64,000 nt of DNA, from assembly GCA_031552235.1 (NCBI GenBank), contig JAVBMR010000001.1:1-64000 (forward strand), written 5' to 3'. The position numbers were made by a program, and so were the translations under genes. How positions within the stretch are numbered: the first letter of the stretch is position 1; each line of letters begins with the position of its first letter. Under the pieces are notes generated by a model, which was not told the DNA's origin, made no database searches, and worked only from the letters and a program-made list of their open reading frames with translations. The DNA is from WRDF01 sp031552235 (lineage in GTDB: Bacteria; Bacteroidota; Bacteroidia; Bacteroidales; Rikenellaceae). Of this stretch, positions 16,837 through 25,946 are shown piece after piece.

Positions 16837-19203
16837 ATGGCACAGAAAAAAACAACACCGACAATACAGGGCATACTCAACAGCCGCAAGGCTGTGAAAT
16901 GGATGTGGATAATCGTGGCGGCGCCTTTCGCGGTGCTGTTCCTGCTTATAGGGCTGATCTCGGTCGGCGCGTTCGGCAAGCTCCCGACTTTCGAGGAGCT
17001 GGAAAACCCAAAGACCAATCTCGCCACAGAAATATATTCCGAGGACGGAAAGATAATAGGACAGTTCTTCATAGAGAGCCGTTCCGACGTGTCGTACAGG
17101 GAACTGAACGACTCGCTCGTGGCCGCGTTGGTATCGACCGAGGACATGAGGTTCTACTCCCACTCGGGAATAGATTTCATAGCCCTTGCCCGCGTGGGCG
17201 TGGGGGTGCTCACGTTCAGCCGGCAGGGCGGCGGAAGTACGCTCACACAGCAGCTGGCCAAGAACCTCTACAGGATACGCGAAAGCGTAGGTGAGGATAT
17301 GGGCCGGTCGAATATACTGATATTCAAATTGAAAGAGTGGATTACGGCCGTGCGCCTCGAATACAACTACACCAAGGAGGAGATAATCACGATGTACCTC
17401 AACACGGTAGAGTACAGCCGCAATGCCATGGGGGTCAAATCGGCATCGCAGACGTTCTTCAACAAGCTGCCGAGCCAGCTCACGATAAATGAGGCGGCGC
17501 TGCTCGTGGGGATGGTGAACGCACCCACGGCATACGACCCGGTGCGCAACCCGGAGCGCTCGATGCGCCGCCGCAATGTCGTGCTCGACCGCATGAAGAG
17601 CTGTGATTTCATAACCAAGGCCGAACGCGACTCGCTCAAACAGCTTCCGATAGTACTCGACTACCACCCCATAACGCACACGCAGGGAACCGGGACATAT
17701 TTCCGCGAGAGGCTGAGGGCCGTGATGAACATGAAGCGCCCGTCGCGCTCGCAGTTCGCCAACGACTGGGATTTCGAACAGGAACTCAGGCGTTGGGACA
17801 CCAACCCGATATACGGGTGGTGCATCAAGAACAAAAAGGCGGACGGCACGAATTACAACGTCTACACCGACGGGCTGAAGATATACACCACCATCAACTC
17901 CTCGATGCAGAAATACGCCGAGGAAGCGCTGCACAACCGTCTGGCCAACGAGATACAACCGGCATACGACCGCCAGTACAAGCGCGACAAGGTGCAGTTC
18001 ATCGGGCAGGGCAAAGACCAGATAGAGCGCATAATACAGAACGCGATGCGTTACTCCGACCGCTATAAGGCCATGAAAGAAGAGGGAGCTTCGGCCGACG
18101 AGATAAACAAGGCGTTCACGACGCCGGTCGAGATGCAGTTGTTTACGTATAAGGGACAGATAGATACGCTGATGACGCCGCGCGACTCGATCCTTTACTA
18201 TAAACGCATGATGCGTGCTTCGTTCATGGCGATGGATCCGGCGACCGGCCATGTGAAAGCGTATGTCGGAGGGCCCGACTACCGCTATTTCCAGTATGAC
18301 ATGGTGGCGCAGGGCAAGCGCCAGGTGGGATCTACCATCAAGCCGTTCGTCTACACGTTCGCCATCGACCACCTCGGATACACCCCATGCACCCCCGTGC
18401 CGAACCTCCCTGTGACCATCGAAACCCCGAGCGGCCCCTGGCAGCCCAAGGAAGCCAGCGGCAAACCCGAGGATGAGGTATACACCGGCGAGATGAAACC
18501 GCTCAGTTGGGGGCTCGAACAGAGCCGCAACAACTACACGGCCTGGATCATGAAGCAGGGCAAGCAGCCGCAGGCCGTCGCCGACTTTATCCACAGGATG
18601 GGGATACACAGCTACATCGATCCCGTATACGCCCTCGCTTTGGGGACGCCCGACGTGTCGCTGTATGAGATGGTGGGCGCTTACTCGACCTTCGTGAACC
18701 GCGGCGTGTTTACCGAACCGATATTCGTGACGCGCATCGAAGACCGCTACGGTAAACTTATAGACACGTTCACGCCCGTTTCTTCGGACGCCATCAGTGA
18801 GCAGACCGCCTACACGATGGTCAAAATGCTGCAAAACGTCGTTGCCTGGGGTACGGGGAACAGGTTGAGGCGCCAGTACATTCCCACTGCCCCGGTAGGC
18901 GGCAAGACGGGGACGTCGCAGGAGAACCGCGACGCGTGGTTCATGGGTATTACGCCCAAGCTCGTGGGCGGGGCCTGGGTAGGCGGTGAAGACCAAAGCG
19001 TACACCTGCGCAGCGCGGCCGAGGGTTCGGTGCTGGCGCTCCCGATATTCGGCGAGTTCATGAAGCGCGTTTACGCCGACCCGTCGCTCGGGATATCGCA
19101 GAACGATAATTTCTATGTGCCGCAGGGTGCGATAGACTATAATTGCTCCGCCGAGATGGATTCGTCATCGCCGTCACAGCCGAACGACGAATTCTTCCAG
19201 TAG
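16837..19203 (+). CDS. Class A penicillin-binding protein (transglycosylase/transpeptidase)
   Basis: A 788-residue bifunctional peptidoglycan synthase of the PBP1a type. One membrane anchor (about residues 24-46) precedes a GT51 transglycosylase domain with STEDMRFYSHSGID, GGGSTLTQQLAKNLY and the KEEIITMYLNTVEYS block. The transpeptidase has the active-site motif STIKPF (SxxK), SRN (SxN) and KTGTS. It acts in the periplasm anchored to the inner membrane. The acidic, Ser-rich tail ends NDEFFQ. Its last 59 nt recur 1300 bp downstream in a decayed copy. A perfect palindromic terminator follows. Confidence 0.96.
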   Translation: MAQKKTTPTIQGILNSRKAVKWMWIIVAAPFAVLFLLIGLISVGAFGKLPTFEELENPKTNLATEIYSEDGKIIGQFFIESRSDVSYRELNDSLVAALVSTEDMRFYSHSGIDFIALARVGVGVLTFSRQGGGSTLTQQLAKNLYRIRESVGEDMGRSNILIFKLKEWITAVRLEYNYTKEEIITMYLNTVEYSRNAMGVKSASQTFFNKLPSQLTINEAALLVGMVNAPTAYDPVRNPERSMRRRNVVLDRMKSCDFITKAERDSLKQLPIVLDYHPITHTQGTGTYFRERLRAVMNMKRPSRSQFANDWDFEQELRRWDTNPIYGWCIKNKKADGTNYNVYTDGLKIYTTINSSMQKYAEEALHNRLANEIQPAYDRQYKRDKVQFIGQGKDQIERIIQNAMRYSDRYKAMKEEGASADEINKAFTTPVEMQLFTYKGQIDTLMTPRDSILYYKRMMRASFMAMDPATGHVKAYVGGPDYRYFQYDMVAQGKRQVGSTIKPFVYTFAIDHLGYTPCTPVPNLPVTIETPSGPWQPKEASGKPEDEVYTGEMKPLSWGLEQSRNNYTAWIMKQGKQPQAVADFIHRMGIHSYIDPVYALALGTPDVSLYEMVGAYSTFVNRGVFTEPIFVTRIEDRYGKLIDTFTPVSSDAISEQTAYTMVKMLQNVVAWGTGNRLRRQYIPTAPVGGKTGTSQENRDAWFMGITPKLVGGAWVGGEDQSVHLRSAAEGSVLALPIFGEFMKRVYADPSLGISQNDNFYVPQGAIDYNCSAEMDSSSPSQPNDEFFQ

Positions 19204-19216
19204 GTTCCGCGCATAG

Positions 19217-19264
19217 CATAATATGCAGGCCGCCCGGATTGATCCGGGCGGCCTGCATATTATG
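19217..19264. terminator. Large palindromic hairpin after the PBP gene
   Basis: ATAATATGCAGGCCGCCCGG and its reverse complement pair around a short TTGAT-like loop, giving a very stable, symmetrical stem. It probably ends transcription from the PBP gene, though the T-run is weak. Confidence 0.7.
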
Positions 19265-19274
19265 CGGCATAATG

Positions 19275-19530
19275 GACGTTATGTCGTGGCGAATATTAAT
19301 CCCTGCGGGTTGAATTTCCCGGAGCTTGTTGCGCTTGATAGATTCACATTCCGCGGCTGCGTGGGGCGGCACAAAGTGCCGAGCCGCGGAATGTTGCGCT
19401 TCAGCGAGGGCAAAGGCCGCTTGCGGATTTTGCCGAGCGTCAGCAACAAAAAGGAACTTAATGTTGCGACCGCACAAGGCAGTCGCAGCCTAATACCCCA
19501 TAGCTTGCTGCGGGGTGGTTTAAATAAACC
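19275..19530. repeat. R2 dispersed repeat (uninterrupted copy)
   Basis: Carries TTGCGCTTGATAGATTCACA, the CATTCCGCGGCT / AGCCGCGGAATG hairpin, and the CTTGCGGATTTTGCCGAGC and AACAAAAAGGAACTTAATGT blocks also found near 7200 and 59900. A further 230 bp of R3-like sequence (19530-19730) follow. Open frames on the minus strand recur in the other copies and are not taken as genes. Confidence 0.75.
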
Positions 19531-19765
19531 ACCATTCACTAAAGTACATGGGTTTCGCCAAAGGAATAAATTCCTCATTCCGAGTCGCAAAACGACTCGC
19601 ATCGCCGCCCTGAAGTGGCGGAGGGCGGCGATGAAGAACGGACGAATTGCCCGAAAAAAACAAAAATTTATAGAAACTAAAGTAGCCGCAATAAAATTGC
19701 AGGGTTTTAACCATTGACAGCAAACAAAAAAATCGTTATCTTTACAGACTACTAAACCTGTTGCG

Positions 19766-20416
19766 ATGTTTTGTAAAAGAATAATTTTGCTCGTTCTTTG
19801 CTTCACCGGTGCCGGTACTCTCCGAGGCCGGGACATCGTCGGGGAAACCTCCGCTGCATTATGCCGCGCACTGGATGCCATCGACATGACGGCGAGCCGC
19901 GGACAGATATTAGCCGGCGTAAGTGTCGTTTACGATTCTGTAATGGGTGCCCGGCGCGATTCGTTGGTGCGCCACGTCGAAAACATGGCCATGCGGGAAG
20001 GCATATCGCCTACAAGTGCCGTCGGACCTATAGCTTGGGATATGTTGGCCGGGGTGTATCGCGACAGCGAAAACTTCAAACGCCTGGCTTTGTTCCACGG
20101 AGGCCCTATTCCGCAATTCGACACGGTTGTGGTGGCCGCCGGGATGTATGCCGATTCGCTGCTGACCGCGTGCGATGCCATGGAGCCCATATACGGTAGC
20201 GTTGCGCAGGACTGCGTGAAACAGGCGATGGCGAAAGGATGGCCAATAGCCGAAAAGACCGGACGTTACGCCATAGACGACAGCGATAAATTCGAGCAAC
20301 AACTCACCCAATGGTTGCTTGTGTACAGCGAACCCTTCCAAAGGTGGCGCGTGCGCGTGCTTCCCGCCTCGCAAAATCCCTGCATGACCCGTCTGATTGA
20401 TTTTGTCGAGGACTGA
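19766..20416 (+). CDS. Secreted protein of unknown function
   Basis: A 216-residue protein with an N-terminal signal (KRIILLVLCFTGAGTL) and a soluble remainder without recognised motifs. A TATCTTTA -7 box lies 22 nt before the ATG, with TTGACA further up. Predicted periplasmic or surface-exposed. I see no family resemblance. It sits between the PBP gene and a decayed copy of that gene's 3' end, so it may have arrived as part of a rearrangement. Confidence 0.65.
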   Translation: MFCKRIILLVLCFTGAGTLRGRDIVGETSAALCRALDAIDMTASRGQILAGVSVVYDSVMGARRDSLVRHVENMAMREGISPTSAVGPIAWDMLAGVYRDSENFKRLALFHGGPIPQFDTVVVAAGMYADSLLTACDAMEPIYGSVAQDCVKQAMAKGWPIAEKTGRYAIDDSDKFEQQLTQWLLVYSEPFQRWRVRVLPASQNPCMTRLIDFVED

Positions 20417-20417
20417 C

Positions 20418-20503
20418 GTGCCTGCCGGCGCGATCGGATATAAAGATCCGCCGAGATGGATTAGTCATCGCCGTCACAGTCAAGCGACGAATTCTTCCGG
20501 TAG
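20418..20503 (+). pseudogene. Remnant of a class A PBP gene 3' end
   Basis: The 59 nt at 20447-20505 match 19147-19205, the end of the intact PBP gene, with about five mismatches. The similarity extends upstream to 20418. Translated, it begins V-P-A-G-A-I-G-Y like the PBP (V-P-Q-G-A-I-D-Y), then needs a 1-nt shift to give S-A-E-M-D-stop-S-S-P-S-Q-S-S-D-E-F-F-R-stop, against SAEMDSSSPSQPNDEFFQ-stop. It thus has a frameshift and an internal stop. Only the tail of the gene remains. Confidence 0.85.
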
Positions 20504-20525
20504 GGGATTACGGCGTAGAACCGCT

Positions 20526-20579
20526 CACCGCATACAAAAAGGGCTGACATCTTGGCGTCAGCCCTTTTTGTATGCGGTG
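20526..20579. terminator. Bidirectional terminator between the PBP remnant and the channel gene
   Basis: A long hairpin, CACCGCATACAAAAAGGGCT pairing with its complement around a short centre. An A-run and a T-run within the stem let it end transcription from both sides. Confidence 0.85.
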
Positions 20580-20595
20580 CGCGGAGCTCTTCCCT

Positions 20596-21438
20596 TTATT
20601 CCGGGGCGAAAGCCGCGTTGAGTTCTGCCTCTGCTTTTTTGCGTTTGGTTTCTTCCATTATCAGCTGGTAGTTGTTAACTATCGCGCCGACCACGAGGTT
20701 GAGCAGCAGGAATGCCGAGAGGATGAACCATGCCACATGGAAAGTCGTTATGATCCACGAAGGGACATCCACTAATTTTAGCTGCGACGCGCGGACGAGA
20801 TTGTAGCGCAGGTCGGTCCAGTCCTCGCCCGTGAGGACGCGGAAAAGCGTGAACATGGACTCGCCCAGGGCCCCGTAAGGGTCGGGCGATACCGCCGGCG
20901 CGTTCGGCGCTTCTGCCATGAGCTGTGTGTACGCAGCCTGTTTTTCGGTCGGAAGGTTCTCGTAAACAGGCAGTTTGAACAGCGAAACCCCTATGATGGC
21001 GAACAGGTAGAGGAAAATGAAGAAGAATATCCCGTTGTAGAAAAGGGCGCTGAACGACTTGACGAGTACCGATATGATAAGTTTTATCTCGGGTGCCGTG
21101 CGCAGGAGCCTCAGTACCCTGAAAACCCTCAGTACCCTGAGCGCCACGAGCATGTGGGCGCTGTGTACCAGCGATTCGGGGATGAAACTTATCAGCACGA
21201 GCGTGAGGTCGAATATGTTCCATCCGTTCGAGAAAAAGCTCTTGATGCTTCCCGCCGCTATGAAGCGGGCGAGTATTTCCATTGTGAAAATACCGAGGAT
21301 GATGCTCTGCGCGAGGCGGATTCCGTCGGATGTGTGGTATGTTTCGACCCCTATGAGTATGGAGTTCGCAAGTATGACCCCTACGATAATTATCTCGAAT
21401 AACTGGTTTGTTACCAGTTTCCTGCAGAATTCTTTCAT
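20596..21438 (-). CDS. Voltage-gated cation channel, single-domain six-TM (ion transport family)
   Basis: A 280-residue channel subunit that should form tetramers in the inner membrane. S1 to S6 are visible. S4 (about residues 100-115) has five arginines at every third position (RVLRVFRVLRLLR). The pore helix and filter read FRVLTGEDWTDL. S6 ends LLLNLVVGAIVNNY, followed by a charged helix likely to be a coiled coil. The filter has GEDW where sodium-selective NavBac channels have LESW, and it resembles calcium-channel domain II. A 35-residue loop lies between S5 and the pore. The ATG at 21438 is chosen, since the 15 residues before it are not family-like. Confidence 0.9.
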   Translation of the reverse strand: MKEFCRKLVTNQLFEIIIVGVILANSILIGVETYHTSDGIRLAQSIILGIFTMEILARFIAAGSIKSFFSNGWNIFDLTLVLISFIPESLVHSAHMLVALRVLRVFRVLRLLRTAPEIKLIISVLVKSFSALFYNGIFFFIFLYLFAIIGVSLFKLPVYENLPTEKQAAYTQLMAEAPNAPAVSPDPYGALGESMFTLFRVLTGEDWTDLRYNLVRASQLKLVDVPSWIITTFHVAWFILSAFLLLNLVVGAIVNNYQLIMEETKRKKAEAELNAAFAPE

Positions 21439-21499
21439 GGTTGTTCGGGTTTTGTGCCGGCAAAAATAATGAAAACAGAGCAAAATAATGTATTGCGGG

Positions 21500-21883
21500 A
21501 CAAAAAAGAACGCTTATCCGCAAAAATACCCCTAATCTTTAAATAAGTCAAATATTAATCTATTGGTGTCGCGAAGCGACACCGGCAGCCTGCCGCCGCC
21601 CCACGCGGCGGACTTGTCGCTATGGCGACTCCGATAGAGCGGGAACGTCGATCCACACCCGGAACGCTGTGCTGCGAAACTGTGCCCGTTGCCAGCGGCG
21701 GGCTTGTCGCTTCGGCGACTCCGGGAGAGCGTCAAGGGTATTTCGCTTCCCGGCGTTCCGGTGCGTGCTAATATCCCTGCTCTTTCCGTGTGCCGGAAGG
21801 CACCCCGCTTTCCGCTCGTTCGCGCCCACCGCCCACCGCAGACTGCACCGCAGGGGTAATATTGCTGAAAGCATACAAAAAAG
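21500..21883. repeat. R1 repeat element with flanking 9-bp direct repeats
   Basis: Ends GCTTATCCGCAAAAATACCC (left) and, on the other strand, GCTTTCAGCAATATTACCCC (right). ACAAAAAAG lies on both outer sides (21500-21508, 21875-21883). The interior includes a GTGTCGC-GAAGCGACAC hairpin shared with the copy at 42700 and an approximately 100-bp module shared with 37672 and 51938. The 535-bp gap between the channel gene and dnaK contains this and a terminator only. Confidence 0.75.
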
Positions 21884-21929
21884 CCGCCCTTTTTCAGGGG
21901 CGGGCAGAATACCGGTAAGGTATAATATG

Positions 21930-21957
21930 AAAAAAGGGGGCTTTCGAGCCCCCCCTT
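21930..21957 (-). terminator. Rho-independent terminator of dnaK
   Basis: On the minus strand AAGGGGGGGCTCGAAAGCCCCCTT forms a GC stem followed by TTTTTT, 17 nt after the dnaK stop. Confidence 0.9.
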
Positions 21958-21973
21958 AAAGATACCTTGAAAA

Positions 21974-23878
<1,905 letters not shown>

Positions 23879-23979
23879 GTCCTTATATATTTTTTTAAGT
23901 TTGTTGATTCAGATTTTACGCCTTTTAAACTCTCAATCATTGTGCCAACCCGCGATAGCGTGGGGCAATATTAAAAAGT

Positions 23980-24028
23980 CTGACAAAACGAGTTGTTTTG
24001 GCAGTCGCGACTGACACGGAAACTGCCA
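23980..24028. promoter_or_regulatory. Candidate operator upstream of dnaK: paired CTGACA/TGGCAG inverted repeats
   Basis: CTGACAAAAC (23980-23989) pairs with GTTTTGGCAG (23995-24004) around 5 nt. CTGACA and CTGCCA recur directly afterwards (24011-24016 and 24023-24028). The block lies about 100 nt before the dnaK ATG. It is not the CIRCE sequence used by HrcA. It could be a binding site for another heat-shock regulator or a transcription-terminating hairpin. Confidence 0.45.
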
Positions 24029-24059
24029 TTTTTACCGTTTTATAAATAGCCGGAATTTT

Positions 24060-24290
24060 AACGGCCGGTTATTTTGAATATCGGAAATAATGTATTAACT
24101 TAGACTCGGTGCCAGTGAAAGGCGGTGCCGGCGGTTTACGAACCAGTAAAAACAGATGGAGGATACGGAGCGTACATAATAAAAAGGCATGGCCGGGGTT
24201 ATTCCGATAGGGGATAAGGACGCTTCGGCCGGTTTTCGTATTGAGTATATTTTAAAACATACAACTAACCTTAGTTACTAAATTAAAACT
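24060..24290 (+). other. Intergenic region with stable nested hairpin, possible RNA leader
   Basis: This stretch between dnaK and the HTH gene has no gene. Between about 24191 and 24235 there is a nested fold: GGCCG pairs with CGGCC outside and TTATTCC with GGATAA inside, followed by GGTTTT. It may be a terminator or leader structure for a short transcript ahead of the HTH gene. I recognise no known riboswitch or small RNA in it. Confidence 0.3.
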
Positions 24291-24292
24291 TT

Positions 24293-24544
24293 ATGGACAT
24301 GGTAATAACATTCAATGAGCTGCGCCGGATCAAGGACCGGCTGCCAAGCGGAAGTTCGAAAAGGATCGCGGACGAACTCGGGATGGACATCGATTCGGTG
24401 AGGAATTATTTCGGCGGCCGCCATTTCGAATCCGGCACGCCCCAGGGAGTCCATTACGAGAACGGCCCCGACGGCGGTGTGGTGACGCTCGACGATACGA
24501 CCGTCCTCGACGCGGCCATGCGTATACTGAATGAAGTGAAATAG
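24293..24544 (+). CDS. Small HTH DNA-binding protein
   Basis: An 83-residue protein with a probable helix-turn-helix in its first half (LPSGSSKRIADELGMDIDSV, then RNYFGGRHF). The second half is acidic and ends in a helix (TVLDAAMRILNEVK). Similar small proteins are widespread in Bacteroidales, without a defined role that I know. A second ATG 6 nt in (24299) is an alternative start. The gene stands alone with a strong terminator. Confidence 0.8.
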   Translation: MDMVITFNELRRIKDRLPSGSSKRIADELGMDIDSVRNYFGGRHFESGTPQGVHYENGPDGGVVTLDDTTVLDAAMRILNEVK

Positions 24545-24570
24545 CTCCGGCAGAGTATCGGAGAATCGGC

Positions 24571-24599
24571 AGGGAGGCTTTAGGGCCTCCCTTTTTTTG
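24571..24599 (+). terminator. Rho-independent terminator after the small HTH gene
   Basis: AGGGAGGCTTTAGGGCCTCCCT forms a GC-rich stem followed by seven T. Confidence 0.9.
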
Positions 24600-24644
24600 T
24601 TTGCGGCAGCCAATTCATTATATTTGTAGAAAATTCGGCATGTA

Positions 24645-25628
24645 ATGATAAGCATTATTGTTTGTTCGCGGAAGAAAGATGTGCTTGCGGGTTTCCTTGC
24701 GAGTGTGGAGCGCACCATAGGTGCGCCTTACGAGGTGGTCGACGTGGACAACTCGGGAAACAGGTATGATATATTCTCGGCATATAATTACGGTGTCGGC
24801 GTGGCCAAAGGCGATGTGTTGCTTTTTGCGCACGAGGACGTGATAATGCGCAGCGAAGGATGGGGGGCCGATATGGAGCGCCACTTCGCCGCCGACCAGG
24901 AAATAGGTATGATCGGCGTTGTGGGGACGCAGTGCGCGGCCAAAGCCCCGAGGGGGTGGAACACCTGGGGGTTGCACGGCGACAACATCAGGCCCATGTG
25001 CCGGCTTGTGCAGAACATGGGCAATCCGAAATACTCCTTCGAGGGCGAGGCGGGCTTCTGCATGACATATAACAATCCCGAAGGAAAGGACATTACACAG
25101 GCGATGGTGGTGGACGGGCTTATGTTCGCCGTCAGGCGCTCGCTTTTCGACGAGGGGAAAGTCCGCTTTGACGAGGAAACATACAGTGGTTTCCATGTGT
25201 ATGACGTAGACATGTCGATGCAGGTTGCGCAGCACAAGAAAGTAATGGTGCTGCTGGACATCGAACTCAAACATCTCTCTAACGGCTGCTACACCAGGGA
25301 ATACTATACGTCCTATTATAAGTATTACATGAAGTGGAAGGACCGCCTGCCGATGGGGGTTCATGCGCTTCCCGACGCAGCGCGTTTCAACCAATTGAAC
25401 GCCATGGTTTATTTTCGCGGCATGGTCAAGAGCGATTTTTTCACGAGGGACGAAATACGCTCGTTCGTGAAAGGCTATTTCAAAACCATAAAGGACGAAC
25501 GCAAAACCAGGTATTATTACGCCATTATCTATTATACCCGTATTTATAGCCGCTATGGCGCGGGGAGGCTACTGTACAAGACATGTAATCTTGTCGGCAA
25601 AATTTTCCCGAAACAAAGAAAATACTGA
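24645..25628 (+). CDS. Glycosyltransferase family 2-like protein
   Basis: A 327-residue protein that starts MISIIVCSRKKDVLAGFLAS, the GT-A opening strand. It has EVVDVDNSGN with the nucleotide-sugar aspartate region, KGDVLLFAHEDV as the DxD-equivalent, and a later VDGLMFAVRRSLFDE block typical of short GT2-like (PF13712-type) enzymes. It probably transfers a sugar to a surface glycan. Acceptor and donor are unknown, and there is no polysaccharide cluster around it. A TATATTTG -7 box at 24619-24626 precedes the ATG by 18 nt. Confidence 0.85.
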   Translation: MISIIVCSRKKDVLAGFLASVERTIGAPYEVVDVDNSGNRYDIFSAYNYGVGVAKGDVLLFAHEDVIMRSEGWGADMERHFAADQEIGMIGVVGTQCAAKAPRGWNTWGLHGDNIRPMCRLVQNMGNPKYSFEGEAGFCMTYNNPEGKDITQAMVVDGLMFAVRRSLFDEGKVRFDEETYSGFHVYDVDMSMQVAQHKKVMVLLDIELKHLSNGCYTREYYTSYYKYYMKWKDRLPMGVHALPDAARFNQLNAMVYFRGMVKSDFFTRDEIRSFVKGYFKTIKDERKTRYYYAIIYYTRIYSRYGAGRLLYKTCNLVGKIFPKQRKY

Positions 25629-25946
25629 CATATCCACTGCGGCGGGATGCTAAACGAGGGTTTATGTAATTTTATTTCAGGTAACGGGAGTTTATCTAAA
25701 GTTTATTCACACAAGATCTTATAACACTTTTTCGTGCTTTTTCCACTTGCCTCAGTCGCCGTGGGATACCGCCACGGCTCATTCTCCATGCGAAAGAATC
25801 ATCAAAAAATTGGCACATAATCTTTTGTATGAGTAAAATTTAGACAAACTCTGAGGCTTATTCGCAAAATTTTAATAGTTTTGCACTCCGTTGGCTATTT
25901 GTGATAAGCGCAAACATAAAACAAAACAATATAAAAACATTTGCAA
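25629..25946 (+). promoter_or_regulatory. Leader and promoter region of secDF
   Basis: A gene-free, AT-rich stretch. TAGTTTTG at 25876-25883 fits the -7 consensus with a 63-nt leader to the secDF ATG. The rest shows nothing I can name. Confidence 0.4.

Noticed and set aside
16810..19005. 731-codon minus-strand open frame over the PBP gene
   Set aside because: It mirrors the PBP codons in the opposite direction and has no recognisable motif.
21500..21960. Possible CRISPR-like array, because of recurring GC-rich blocks
   Set aside because: The blocks are palindromic and variable in spacing; there is no regular repeat-spacer pattern and no cas gene nearby.
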